A DNA stretch of 64,000 nt from Paenibacillus thermotolerans (lineage in GTDB: Bacteria; Bacillota; Bacilli; Paenibacillales; YIM-B00363), in the NCBI RefSeq assembly GCF_028745515.1, contig NZ_JAQZSG010000006.1, positions 124,001 to 188,000 of the forward strand, in the 5' to 3' direction. This document shows positions 23,791 through 32,592 of the stretch, piece by piece (the stretch's first letter is position 1; every line of letters starts with the position of its first letter). The notes under the pieces are model-generated. The model was not told the DNA's origin and did no database searches. It saw nothing but the letters and a program-made list of their open reading frames with translations. The position numbers and the translations under genes were made by a program.

Positions 23791-24160
23791 TCGCATGAAA
23801 CTGGTCATACCGGGAGCCTTGCCAACGCTTAACGAAATCATTGATGCAGCTAAATCTCATTGGTCCGTCTACCGGCAAATGAAAGAAGAAAACACAAACC
23901 TAATAGCTTGGACGGCGAAAAAGTTGCCGAAGTTGGAACGGGTGAATGTCGTTATCACGTGGCACTGCAAAGACAAGCGGCACGACAAAGACAACATCAT
24001 GGCCGGGCAAAAGTTCATTTTTGACGGAATAAAAGAGGCCGGAATCATCAGTAACGACGGATGGAAGCAGATCGGGGACGTAACCCATCGATTCGCAGTA
24101 GATAAGCAAAATCCGAGAATTGAAATTGAATTTGAGAGGGTGCCTGTCAATGAGCAATGA
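23765..24160 (+). CDS. rusA: RusA-like Holliday junction resolvase
   Basis: The 131-residue protein has the RusA fold signature: VIPGALPTLNEIID at the start and the catalytic aspartates in RHDKDNIMAGQKFIFDGIKE. It would cleave recombination or replication junctions before packaging. It overlaps the dUTPase gene; a shorter start at 23795 (MKLVIPG) looks more like the family N-terminus but has no clear ribosome-binding site. Confidence 0.85.
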   Translation: MIDNHPVINRMKLVIPGALPTLNEIIDAAKSHWSVYRQMKEENTNLIAWTAKKLPKLERVNVVITWHCKDKRHDKDNIMAGQKFIFDGIKEAGIISNDGWKQIGDVTHRFAVDKQNPRIEIEFERVPVNEQ

Positions 24161-24263
24161 CAATAAAAACGCTAATGAAGAGCAATTCGAAGATCCGAAC
24201 CAAGTAACCGCCTATATCGAAGATGATGTTTTAAAAATACCTACTCACGAGATTGGAGACTGA
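24150..24263 (+). CDS. Small acidic protein
   Basis: A 37-residue acidic frame (MSNDNKNANEEQFEDPNQVT ... IPTHEIGD) overlaps rusA by 11 bases and ends 3 bases before the methyltransferase. Very acidic small phage proteins sometimes mimic DNA, but nothing else supports that here. Confidence 0.4.
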   Translation: MSNDNKNANEEQFEDPNQVTAYIEDDVLKIPTHEIGD

Positions 24264-24266
24264 TCG

Positions 24267-26174
24267 ATGAGAACAGAGCGTACAGCAGCTATTCTTTTCG
24301 GGGGAATCGGTGGTTTTAGCCGAGGTCTCCAAGAATCAAAGGTCGAAGCCTACGGAAAGGTTCACAGCTTCGAGATTCTCTGCTCCATCGATTACGACCC
24401 GGTAACGTGCCACAATCACGATTTAATCACCGGGGAAAAGACAGCTGTAAACATGGATCTCTTTGACCGGCAGCAGTACATCGACTGGCACGGCTATGAG
24501 CCTCCAACGGAATGGCGTGAAATGACACCGTACGATGTGTGGAAAGCGTTTGGTGAACAAGTTCCGGACTACATCTTCCTTTCGCCGCCGTGTAAGGGGT
24601 TCAGCGGCCTTCTGCCGGGAGAGAAATCCAAGTCGAAGAAATACCAGGCGTTGAACCTTTTGACAATTCGCGGGCTGGATTTATGCCTGAAAGCGTGCCT
24701 GATGTATGGCGACGAACTCCCGATGTTCATACACTTCGAGAACGTGCCGCGAATCACAACTCGCGGAAAGCACATTCTTGAGAAAATCAAGAAGCTGCTG
24801 AAAGGATACGGCTTCGCTTATGACCAACGGTCTGACCACAACCTCGGCGAGATCGGCGGACTTGGGCAGAATCGCATGAGGTTTCTCATATTAGCTCGGA
24901 ATGAAAAGAGAGTGCCGAATTTCTGTTATTTGCCACCGAAAAAGCCGCTTAAAACGATAGGTGACATTATCGGCCCTTTGCCGATGCCGGGAGATACAGA
25001 GCGAGGTGGGCCACTTCACAGGCTGCCTAATCTCCAATGGAAGACATGGGTGCGGTTGGCACTCATTCCGGCAAAAGGTGATTGGAGAGATTTGAACAAG
25101 ATTGATTGGGAGCAGTACCGCATCCTCCATGAACCTCGCGGCGGTGCATACGCGGTTGAAGAATGGAATGAAACATCAAGGACCGTTACGGGAACTGCAG
25201 GACCTGGTAGAAGCAATGGAGCGGCTGCTATATCGGACCCAAGATCCGGATTTAAAGATGGCACTCATACATCAATCTATCAAGTTTGCAAATTTGAAGA
25301 ACCGGGAACAACCGTAACCGGCGCACACCGACCGAATAACGGGGCAATCAGTATCAGTGACCCACGGCTAAACAAGCAGGACGGCAAGCATCCGGGAGTA
25401 TATCGAATCGTCCGAGCGGATGAACCAGCTCCTACAGTCACAGGAACAAGGTTCGGGAGTGGGGCTATTGCGATAGCGGACCCGCGATGTAAGACAGAAC
25501 TGCACCCGGATAGTTATGGCGTTCAAGAATGGGATGAAACCGCAAAGACGGTTCGATCGGCAAATCGAATTATGCAGTCGGCGGCAAGCATCGCAGACCC
25601 GCGAATTTCTGATAGACCGGGACGTTACACCGACAAATACCGCATGCAATCAATCGATAAACCCGCCGCGACGGTAACAGGCGTAACGGATGTACAAAGT
25701 GGCGCTCAATTGGTTGCCGACCCACGAATGAACTGTTCACCGAGATCCGGAACTATGGGGGTCCAACAATGGGATGAGCCCGGAAAGACGGTTATCGGAA
25801 GCGGAGATATTCACGCAAGCGCAGCCGCCGTAGCTGACCCACGAATCCCGGACGATAAGGAAAGTGGCGTTTGGGTAATCATTGCAGAGGACGGTACATG
25901 GCACAGACCGCTGACTACTTTCGAGCTGGCTATGCTTCAAGGATTTCCTACGCATCTACCTGACGGACGGCCTTTCCAACTCGAAGGATGCTCGGATGCG
26001 AAGGCTCGGGAATATATCGGGAATGCGGTGCCCGTTCAATCCGCAACAGCTATGGGTAATGTCATTTTAATTGCGATGGCAAACGCCGAGGCCGGAATAT
26101 CATTTGAATTCAGTTTTCAGGATGTATGGGTACTGCCTCAATGGGAACGACCAGAAATTACGATTCTTCATTAA
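24267..26174 (+). CDS. DNA (cytosine-5) methyltransferase with six-repeat insert
   Basis: The 635-residue enzyme has motif I (FGGIGGFSRG, 11-20), catalytic Cys109 (SPPCKGFSG), ENV motif (FENVPRI) and motif VIII (GLGQNRMRF). In place of an ordinary target domain, residues about 295-530 hold six units of about 40 residues, each with a (D/N)E-P-x-x-TVTG half and an (A/S)DPR half (EEPGTTVTGAHR ... SISDPR; DEPAPTVTGT ... AIADPR). Motifs IX-X follow (ELAMLQGFP, IGNAVPVQ). It should methylate cytosine in phage DNA, probably against restriction. The array may read one or several targets. Confidence 0.88.
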   Translation: MRTERTAAILFGGIGGFSRGLQESKVEAYGKVHSFEILCSIDYDPVTCHNHDLITGEKTAVNMDLFDRQQYIDWHGYEPPTEWREMTPYDVWKAFGEQVPDYIFLSPPCKGFSGLLPGEKSKSKKYQALNLLTIRGLDLCLKACLMYGDELPMFIHFENVPRITTRGKHILEKIKKLLKGYGFAYDQRSDHNLGEIGGLGQNRMRFLILARNEKRVPNFCYLPPKKPLKTIGDIIGPLPMPGDTERGGPLHRLPNLQWKTWVRLALIPAKGDWRDLNKIDWEQYRILHEPRGGAYAVEEWNETSRTVTGTAGPGRSNGAAAISDPRSGFKDGTHTSIYQVCKFEEPGTTVTGAHRPNNGAISISDPRLNKQDGKHPGVYRIVRADEPAPTVTGTRFGSGAIAIADPRCKTELHPDSYGVQEWDETAKTVRSANRIMQSAASIADPRISDRPGRYTDKYRMQSIDKPAATVTGVTDVQSGAQLVADPRMNCSPRSGTMGVQQWDEPGKTVIGSGDIHASAAAVADPRIPDDKESGVWVIIAEDGTWHRPLTTFELAMLQGFPTHLPDGRPFQLEGCSDAKAREYIGNAVPVQSATAMGNVILIAMANAEAGISFEFSFQDVWVLPQWERPEITILH

Positions 26175-26193
26175 CGGAGTCGATCGACGAATC

Positions 26194-26556
26194 ATGGAAC
26201 GAGTTATCACCGCCCTCCAACGAATCCGAAGCCATGTCATTATCAGTGAGTACAAGTTGCACGAAATCATTGCACGGGAACTTGACAAAGAGGGGATTCA
26301 GTTTCAAAGAGAATTCCCTCTTGGTCCAAGAAATCGAATTGATTTCCTAACGATTGACGGAATCGGCATTGAGGCAAAGAAAGGAAAGCCAAACGAGCAA
26401 CAGGTTCTTAAACAGCTGGAACGGTATGCACAGTTTGATTCTGTTACCGGATTAATACTTGTAATTGAGCGTTACATGGATCTTCCAGAAGAAATAATCG
26501 GTATTCCGGTGCGGTCAATTGGTTTAAGAAAACTATGGGGTATTGCCAGTAAATGA
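26194..26556 (+). CDS. PD-(D/E)XK nuclease-like protein
   Basis: From ATG 26194 the product is 120 residues. It carries a possible PD-(D/E)XK core: RIDFLTIDGIGIEAKKG gives the spaced D and E-x-K, preceded by a helix with a glutamate (KLHEIIARELDKEG) and followed by QQVLKQLERYAQF. Such cores are found in restriction and repair nucleases. It sits between a methyltransferase and an SNF2 helicase, so a restriction-like or recombination role is possible. The start is uncertain since no good ribosome-binding site is seen. Confidence 0.55.
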   Translation: MERVITALQRIRSHVIISEYKLHEIIARELDKEGIQFQREFPLGPRNRIDFLTIDGIGIEAKKGKPNEQQVLKQLERYAQFDSVTGLILVIERYMDLPEEIIGIPVRSIGLRKLWGIASK

Positions 26557-26567
26557 GGTGATTGGGC

Positions 26568-28322
26568 ATGAATGCGTTAGAACTCCCGGCATATCTACGA
26601 GAACCGGGTGAGAGCGATTACTACTATGGAACTCTGAGGCTAGAAGGTGACTTCTGGATTATTGAAGGTGAACCTGCCGTCTGTCAGGCTGCAAAACGCC
26701 TGTTTCCGGGAGCAGAGGGAAGAACAAGAGGAATCGCACGATTCAAACGAAACAAACGAACGAATGGCGATTTGAACTGGCTAATGATGCGGTATCCGTT
26801 GAAGGTTGTTGATCGGGAACAGTGGGATAAAGCATTTGGTGAGTCGGTTGAATATGTACGCCGGCGTGAAGAAATCCGGAGAGGTCCACAGAAAGCGGAA
26901 CCATCTTCACTCCTATTCAAAGGAAAGTTGACTGAATTCCAAAAGGAAGGAGTCGCTTTCTTAAACAACAATGCGCCGACGCTTTTGGCTGACGACATGG
27001 GTTTAGGTAAGACAGTTGAGGCTTTGGCTTGGGTAGCTACACAAGCTAAATTCCCAGGCATCATCGTCGTTCCAACGAGCGTCCAAACGCAATGGCGTAG
27101 CCAGATCATGAATTTCATTCAACCTCAGTTGTTGCCGGGAGAAGTTGCCTTATTCCCTGATACAAGCAAGATGGTCCATATCATTAAGGGACTAACACCT
27201 TACGAACTTCCAGAAGCGCAATTTTACATTATTCATTACGGTTTGTTGCGTGGGTGGAAGCAAGCTCTTCCTGAATACAAATTTGAATTTGTTGTGTTCG
27301 ACGAGATCCAAGAACTCCGGCATCCGGGAACTGAAAAATACAGTGCTGCGTCATTGCTGGCCGAAAGTGCCGGGAATGCGATCGGGCTCTCCGGAACTCC
27401 TATATACAACAAGGGTGGAGAAATCTATTACATCATGAACATTCTTCAGCATCAATGCCTTGGTGATTGGGGAAGTTTCACGCGGGAGTGGTGCTATGGA
27501 TACAACGAGGATGTTGTAGTGGATCCTGAATTGCTCGGGGATCATTTGCGGCGTGAAGGGCTTATGCTGCGACGAACGAAAGATCAGGTACTCACGGAGC
27601 TTCCGCCAAAGCGTCGTATTGTTCAAGACATCGATTCCGACGACAAAGTTTTCATCAAAGAAATGCGTTCGGTTATGGAGTTGATATCCCGATATGACAG
27701 GATTTCAGACCAATTTGAAAAGGGTCGTGCCAAGCGGGAAATCGGTGAGAGGATGCGGCAAGCAACCGGCATATCAAAAGCTCCTTATGTCGCAACATTC
27801 GTTAAAATGCTCCTCGAAGCCGGAGAAGCGGTTGTGCTGTACGGATATCACCATGAGGTTTATGAAATTTGGATGGAAGAGTTACGGGCATTTAATCCAG
27901 TTCGAGTGACAGGACTTGAAACGAATGTCCAAAAGGAACAGGCCAAGGAGAAGTTTATCAAAGGTGAAACAAACCTGATCATTATCTCCTTGCGGGCCGC
28001 TGCCGGTATCGACGGTTTGCAGAACCGGGCGAACATCAATGTTTTTGGGGAATTGGATTGGTCGCCGGGTATTCATTCGCAGTGTGAAGACAGAACGCAC
28101 CGGATGGGGCAAAAGGATTCTGTTTTGAGCTATTACCTTGTTTGTGGCAATGGCAGCGACGAACAAATGATGGAAGCCCTCGGATTTAAAACGGCGCAGT
28201 TTGCCGGAATTATGGGCGAGAAAACGGAAAGCGAAGAGGACAAGGCCAATGCCCAGATTGAGATCGGTAAGCACTTGGACAAAGTTATCGAGAAGCTGAA
28301 AAGCAAAGCAAAAGGAGCATAA
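26568..28322 (+). CDS. SNF2-family helicase/ATPase
   Basis: The 584-residue protein has SNF2 motifs: ADDMGLGKTVEAL (Walker A), VVFDEIQELRHP (DExx), GLSGTPIYN, and C-terminal RAAAGIDGLQ and CEDRTHRMGQ (motif VI). These enzymes translocate on double-stranded DNA and remodel protein-DNA contacts; phage homologues occur in replication or recombination modules. It starts after GAGGTGATT. It converges with the XRE gene at 28329 with only a few bases between stops. Confidence 0.87.
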   Translation: MNALELPAYLREPGESDYYYGTLRLEGDFWIIEGEPAVCQAAKRLFPGAEGRTRGIARFKRNKRTNGDLNWLMMRYPLKVVDREQWDKAFGESVEYVRRREEIRRGPQKAEPSSLLFKGKLTEFQKEGVAFLNNNAPTLLADDMGLGKTVEALAWVATQAKFPGIIVVPTSVQTQWRSQIMNFIQPQLLPGEVALFPDTSKMVHIIKGLTPYELPEAQFYIIHYGLLRGWKQALPEYKFEFVVFDEIQELRHPGTEKYSAASLLAESAGNAIGLSGTPIYNKGGEIYYIMNILQHQCLGDWGSFTREWCYGYNEDVVVDPELLGDHLRREGLMLRRTKDQVLTELPPKRRIVQDIDSDDKVFIKEMRSVMELISRYDRISDQFEKGRAKREIGERMRQATGISKAPYVATFVKMLLEAGEAVVLYGYHHEVYEIWMEELRAFNPVRVTGLETNVQKEQAKEKFIKGETNLIIISLRAAAGIDGLQNRANINVFGELDWSPGIHSQCEDRTHRMGQKDSVLSYYLVCGNGSDEQMMEALGFKTAQFAGIMGEKTESEEDKANAQIEIGKHLDKVIEKLKSKAKGA

Positions 28323-28328
28323 GAAAGT

Positions 28329-28538
28329 TTATCCCTCATGCTCCTCCACTACAAATAGCTTCTCAACTGGAACGTTCAAAGCACGAGCTATTGAAAAAAG
28401 ATGCGAGTCCTCATGACGCGAATTCTTATCAAACCGGCTTATCGATCCTTGAGGTACGCCGGACATATGTGAAAGTTGCATTTGTGTAATCCCTAACTCT
28501 TTTAATAGTGGCATTAGATTCGGCTTAACAGTTATCAA
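28329..28538 (-). CDS. XRE-family repressor
   Basis: The 69-residue protein is a single Cro/C1 helix-turn-helix (LKELGITQMQLSHMSGVPQG, SISRFDKNSRHEDSHLFSIA). It is divergent from the rightward genes at 28712 onward. The intergenic region carries three similar operator-like palindromes, one overlapping a near-consensus rightward promoter, so it probably represses that promoter and its own. Confidence 0.8.
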   Translation of the reverse strand: MITVKPNLMPLLKELGITQMQLSHMSGVPQGSISRFDKNSRHEDSHLFSIARALNVPVEKLFVVEEHEG

Positions 28539-28566
28539 TTCCGGTTGCCCCCCTCTCTAACGAAAG

Positions 28567-28669
28567 TATACGATAACGAATATTTATTTTCAATACCCAT
28601 TGACATTAATTATACGATATCGTATATTTATTTCAGGAAAGTTATTCGAAATACGATAAGCGATAACGA
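28567..28669 (+). promoter_or_regulatory. Rightward promoter with palindromic operators
   Basis: TTGACA (28600-28605) and TATATT (28623-28628) are exactly 17 bases apart. A perfect 16-base palindrome, TATACGATATCGTATA (28611-28626), fills the spacer and runs into the -10. A related site, TATACGATAACGAATA, lies at 28567-28582, and ATACGATA and CGATAACGA half sites lie at 28651-28669. The divergent XRE protein is the obvious ligand. Confidence 0.75.
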
Positions 28670-28711
28670 AGTGGTAAGGAAAAATTTCCTGAGCTTGAGG
28701 ATGGTGGTCAA

Positions 28712-28924
28712 GTGGAACCAAAGAAGATCGACTTAACAACCTTGGACAGTCAGCCGGTAGAAATACGGGAGGCAATCGCCTTTTACGCAGCTCATACAGT
28801 TCTCCCGATCAGCTTCACAGCGGAAGAAAGGGAAAGGCATTACAGTGTCCTGGAGCAAGCGGGATACCTTGAAAAGGTAGGTGAGCAACATGACCTTCAT
28901 CAAGAGTTACATTCAGTTGGATGA
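28712..28924 (+). CDS. Hypothetical protein
   Basis: A GTG-started 70-residue protein (MEPKKIDLTTLDSQPVEIRE) is the first gene behind the operator-controlled promoter at 28600. It is soluble, helical and overlaps the next gene. No family is recognised. Confidence 0.6.
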   Translation: MEPKKIDLTTLDSQPVEIREAIAFYAAHTVLPISFTAEERERHYSVLEQAGYLEKVGEQHDLHQELHSVG

Positions 28925-29246
28925 AGCGCCGGAGATTTTGCAAAAAGCCGTAATGAAATCCATCGAAACAATGTCTAAATATGCGGAATCAAAGGTACTT
29001 TGCGTCACAAAGACAATCTCGGCACCCTATAAAGACAAGAGTATCCTTTGTACCACTTACAACGCGTATTTGGAAACTGTAAACTTTCTCGAAACTTTCC
29101 GGTATTCCGAATGCTCCAAAACGGAATGGACTGACCAAGAGGTTCGTAAAAACGCAATGAATATCGGGGAGATCATGGAGTTCGTAAAGCATAGCGAATG
29201 GCTGAAAGATGATGTACGAAGGATGCTTAAAAATGGCGGAGGTTAA
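28890..29246 (+). CDS. Hypothetical protein
   Basis: From ATG 28890 (AGGTGA site) the product is 118 residues, helical, with three cysteines. It overlaps both neighbours, so it belongs to a compact operon. Function unknown. Confidence 0.6.
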   Translation: MTFIKSYIQLDEAPEILQKAVMKSIETMSKYAESKVLCVTKTISAPYKDKSILCTTYNAYLETVNFLETFRYSECSKTEWTDQEVRKNAMNIGEIMEFVKHSEWLKDDVRRMLKNGGG

Positions 29247-29385
29247 AGAGCATTCTCATTGCTTGATTTGCCGCCGTCGGTTAAAGAATCCTGTTTACCG
29301 TAAGACGGGTATCGGGCCCAAATGCCAAGAGAAGTATGCCAAGAAAAAATCATCGAAAGTCGAACAGATGGTCATTAACTTTTAA
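29233..29385 (+). CDS. Small zinc-finger-like protein (DUF6011-like)
   Basis: The 50-residue frame overlaps the previous gene and has a two-part cysteine motif: HCLICRRRLKNPVYRK, then TGIGPKCQEKY. This fits the DUF6011-type finger seen in phage and plasmid proteins. The basic C-terminus suggests nucleic-acid contact. Confidence 0.55.
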   Translation: MAEVKEHSHCLICRRRLKNPVYRKTGIGPKCQEKYAKKKSSKVEQMVINF

Positions 29386-29403
29386 GAAAGGTAGTGAGCG
29401 AAT

Positions 29404-30063
29404 ATGTTATTTCCGAAACCGGAACGCAAAGTGAAGGAAAAGAAGCCATACAACAGCCTTCAACGCAAGAAGGAGAAAAAGCCTTTGCCGGAATATAAAC
29501 AAAACCTATTCGCTCACTACCAACCAAAGGCTTCGATGGCAGATCGGGGCGAGTTCCCGCGTAAAGTGGTTGCGGAATTGATTGCAGAGGCAAATGGTAA
29601 GTGCCAGTGCGGTTGTGGTCGTCCAGATCAATCGACTCATCACGTAATGCCACGTGGCCGGGGTGGTCGCGGAGTTAAGACAAATGGTATGAGGCTTAAT
29701 GACCTCTGCCATGATCGGATTCAAACCAATGAAGATGAACTTCAACAATGGATTAACTTTTACGCTTTGAAATATGGACCTCGTTTTTGGTATGACGAGC
29801 AAGACTGGGAAGAGTTCAACCGCAAGGAAGCCGCGGCTAAGGCAGCAGAGGAAGAACAAAAGCAACGCCTCTCGGAGCTGGAACCGATCGTGAACCTTCT
29901 TGCTTTAGCCGCTGGACGAAAGTTAAAAGCTGCCGAGATCCGATTGATTGATGGAATGGATGAAAGGGAAATATCTACCTTCGCCCGCCTTATGGGTGAT
30001 ATAATAGGAACATCAGTTCGTAGTAATGAAACTCAATTCGGTTATGGACACTTTAATGACTAA
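29404..30063 (+). CDS. HNH endonuclease-like protein
   Basis: The central domain (residues 60-105) is an HNH/zinc site: NGKCQCGCGRPDQSTHHVMP, then RGRGGRGVKTNGMRLNDLCH. The Cys pair and the HH and CH positions match HNH nucleases. The first 40 residues are very basic and the C-terminal third is helical. Since it lies far from terminase, it is more likely a recombination or homing-type nuclease than the packaging HNH, although this is not certain. Confidence 0.75.
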   Translation: MLFPKPERKVKEKKPYNSLQRKKEKKPLPEYKQNLFAHYQPKASMADRGEFPRKVVAELIAEANGKCQCGCGRPDQSTHHVMPRGRGGRGVKTNGMRLNDLCHDRIQTNEDELQQWINFYALKYGPRFWYDEQDWEEFNRKEAAAKAAEEEQKQRLSELEPIVNLLALAAGRKLKAAEIRLIDGMDEREISTFARLMGDIIGTSVRSNETQFGYGHFND

Positions 30064-30090
30064 TATACGGCTGCTGAAGGAGGCGAACAG

Positions 30091-30531
30091 ATGCGTGAGT
30101 TTAAGTTTCGGGCTTGGTATAAACCGCTAGGAGAAATGGTCCTGCCCGATCGGTTGGAAAGCATCAATTTTGAAACTAAGGTGCTTGGTGTTTATCTTCC
30201 AATCGATAATAAGGGGTTTAACAAACTCAGGTTATCCGACTTTGAATTATTGCAGTTTACGGGCCTCAAAGACAAGAACGGTAAAGAGATTTATGACGGT
30301 GACATCGTAAAACACACGATGGTTATTTACACCGATTGCAGCAGGAACGAAGTGAAGGAAACCAAAGCACCTGTTATCGGTTCAATAACTTTTATCGAAG
30401 GCGTTTGGCTCGGAATGAAGTTGGTAACAGGGGTCACAAAGGTTTTACTGCCTGGAATAGTTTTGGAAGAAGAACTGGAAGTCATCGGCAACATCTACGA
30501 GAACGCCGAACTCATGGGAAATTGCCCGTAA
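30091..30531 (+). CDS. YopX family protein
   Basis: The 146-residue protein shows the YopX signature: MREFKFRAWYKPLGEM at the start and LLQFTGLKDKNGKEIYDGDI in the middle, with a beta-rich C-terminal part. YopX proteins are common in phages of Firmicutes; their function is unknown. Confidence 0.9.
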   Translation: MREFKFRAWYKPLGEMVLPDRLESINFETKVLGVYLPIDNKGFNKLRLSDFELLQFTGLKDKNGKEIYDGDIVKHTMVIYTDCSRNEVKETKAPVIGSITFIEGVWLGMKLVTGVTKVLLPGIVLEEELEVIGNIYENAELMGNCP

Positions 30532-30556
30532 AGTGCTCGAAAGGACGAAATAATAC

Positions 30557-31525
30557 ATGACACTCATTAAAACATTCGCTGTAGGCGAAGAAATTACAGG
30601 GTTCTACCTTCTGAAAGGTTTGGATTTAAGGCAAACGAGATCCACGCCGCCGAAGGATTACTTTGATATCATCCTTTGCGATGCAAGCGGCGAAATCCCG
30701 GCGAAGTTTTGGGACGTAACCCCAACGGATAAAGAAACATTTTTCGCAATGGATGTTGTGAAGGTTCAGGGTACAGTTCAAACGTACAATGACAAGCTTC
30801 AGTTCAAGATAAACAGAATCCGAAAGGCAAATGAAGAGGATGGGGTAACGCTAACGGATTTCATCCGGTCCGCGCCGATCGCGCCGGTTGACCTGGTACA
30901 CATCATTAACCGGACGGCTGAGAGTATAGGGGATTTGGTCATTCGTCAAATCGTTTTGTATTGCATTCAGAAGGTCGGAGATAAGCTGATGCACTTCCCG
31001 GCGGCTAAAGGAATGCATCATGCTTATTACGCCGGACTAGCCTATCATATCTGCCGAATGCTAGAAGTAGGCGAATTTATATGCCGGAAGCGTCCGTTTT
31101 TAAATCCGGATTTGGTTAGGGCTGGGATTATCCTGCACGACATAGCCAAGACGGAAGAAATGGAATCGCAGCTCGGCATCGTATCCGATTACAGCCTGAA
31201 AGGAAAGTTGCTCGGGCATATCACAATGGTCTATGGGTGGATTATTGAGGCGGTACATATGAACGGACTGGACCCGAATGACGAACGGATTCTCGCCCTG
31301 CAGCACATCGTTTTGTCTCATCACAACCTGGGTGAATGGGGTAGCCCGGTCCAACCTCAATTGCCGGAAGCCGTAGCCCTTCATTACATCGATCAGCTCG
31401 ATGCGAAGCTTCAGATGGTAGAAGATGCCCTCGATACAACACCGGAAACTGAACAATGGACACCAACGATTCGAGGTCTTGAAAACAAGGCGATTTTTCG
31501 TTTAAGGGGAAGTGGTTTAGTTTGA
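30557..31525 (+). CDS. YhaM-like 3'-5' exoribonuclease (OB fold plus HD domain)
   Basis: The N-terminal 95 residues form an OB fold (GEIPAKFWDVTPTD, VVKVQGTVQTYNDKLQFKI). The C-terminal HD phosphohydrolase domain shows HHAYYAGLAYHI, IILHDIAK and LQHIVLSHHNLGEW. This is the layout of YhaM, a 3'-5' exonuclease on RNA and single-stranded DNA in Bacillus. The phage copy may degrade host RNA or process replication intermediates. Confidence 0.88.
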   Translation: MTLIKTFAVGEEITGFYLLKGLDLRQTRSTPPKDYFDIILCDASGEIPAKFWDVTPTDKETFFAMDVVKVQGTVQTYNDKLQFKINRIRKANEEDGVTLTDFIRSAPIAPVDLVHIINRTAESIGDLVIRQIVLYCIQKVGDKLMHFPAAKGMHHAYYAGLAYHICRMLEVGEFICRKRPFLNPDLVRAGIILHDIAKTEEMESQLGIVSDYSLKGKLLGHITMVYGWIIEAVHMNGLDPNDERILALQHIVLSHHNLGEWGSPVQPQLPEAVALHYIDQLDAKLQMVEDALDTTPETEQWTPTIRGLENKAIFRLRGSGLV

Positions 31526-31902
31526 TAATAACGGAGAGAGAGGCGAAAGTCTTAGAAGTCATCCGTGCAAATGGCAAAATAATCAGAAAAGATATTGTAA
31601 AAATTCTCGATTTGAGTCGGGATATTGTTGACAGGGTAATTGCTAGGCTTATATCAGTAAATGCTTTAAGTCAATTGGGACGGGGTAAATATAAAGTTCT
31701 CATCGATCAATACGAAATCGGAAATGTTGAAAAGGTAGAAATCACTAACCCGATTGTACTAGATACAACTAATATTCCTGCTCATATCCGCGAATACATC
31801 AAAGCTCATGACCCATACGTTTCAAGAAGCAAATTGTCACGAAGAACCGGTGTTCCAAAGTTGTTATTGAATCAACTGTTGTATGAGATTAAGGGTGTTT
31901 AA
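31522..31902 (+). CDS. Winged-helix DNA-binding protein
   Basis: The 126-residue protein starts with TTG overlapping the previous stop. It has an N-terminal winged helix (EAKVLEVIRANGKIIRKDIV, KILDLSRDIVDRVIARLISV) and a second short helix-turn-helix-like segment at the C-terminus (SRSKLSRRTGVPKLLLNQLL). It may regulate the late or middle genes. Confidence 0.65.
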   Translation: MIITEREAKVLEVIRANGKIIRKDIVKILDLSRDIVDRVIARLISVNALSQLGRGKYKVLIDQYEIGNVEKVEITNPIVLDTTNIPAHIREYIKAHDPYVSRSKLSRRTGVPKLLLNQLLYEIKGV

Positions 31903-31925
31903 AGCAAAAGGAGGGGCTTGAACGG

Positions 31926-32549
31926 ATGAATTCGATAAATCTGTACGAAGTCAGTTACCCCGAGGGAATGTGGGGCGACCACCCAGCTTATTCTTTCCTG
32001 AAAACTGCGAGGACCGCCGGAGCCGCGAAGTACGATGAATGGATCGAGGTATCCGATTGCTGGGAGATGAGCTTCATCGACTTGTGCAAGCAAATCCGGG
32101 TGCGAAAAGTCGGTCAATCAGAGCCGTTACCTGGATCAGCGCCATTCGAGCGACCGGAAAGAATAGAACTCATCAATCGGTTGATCCGGGAGATCGGTAG
32201 CCGTGGACGTCGGTTCCTTTACTCGAAGAAGCACGATAGATTCGCGGCCTTTCATTGGGCAAACGGTTGGTTATGGTATACGGATGATTATACAGGTGAG
32301 CCGATCTTGATGGTGGCCGGCAAGGAAGGGAAGACACGGGAGCAGAAGCATGCATTCTCCCACGGCGGGACTCTTTGGGGTTTGGTCAACGACTTCAGGG
32401 ATTATATCTTCGGCGACGACGATGCCAATCACAACAACGGATACGGTGGTCTGTATTGCCCGCACTGGGGATACCCAAAAGAAGATATGGGGGCGATCCA
32501 GCAGCTTGCGATCGACCTCGGATACTTGAAGCCAATCTCGGGACGTTAG
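31926..32549 (+). CDS. Hypothetical phage protein
   Basis: A 207-residue tryptophan-rich soluble protein starts after AGGAGGGG. The C-terminus (GGLYCPHWGYPKEDMGAIQQ) resembles conserved phage proteins of unknown function that I have seen near middle genes, but I cannot name a family. Confidence 0.6.
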   Translation: MNSINLYEVSYPEGMWGDHPAYSFLKTARTAGAAKYDEWIEVSDCWEMSFIDLCKQIRVRKVGQSEPLPGSAPFERPERIELINRLIREIGSRGRRFLYSKKHDRFAAFHWANGWLWYTDDYTGEPILMVAGKEGKTREQKHAFSHGGTLWGLVNDFRDYIFGDDDANHNNGYGGLYCPHWGYPKEDMGAIQQLAIDLGYLKPISGR

Positions 32550-32592
32550 TCCGGTGGCCTTGGCCGAATAATACTATTATGGAGGAATCAAT

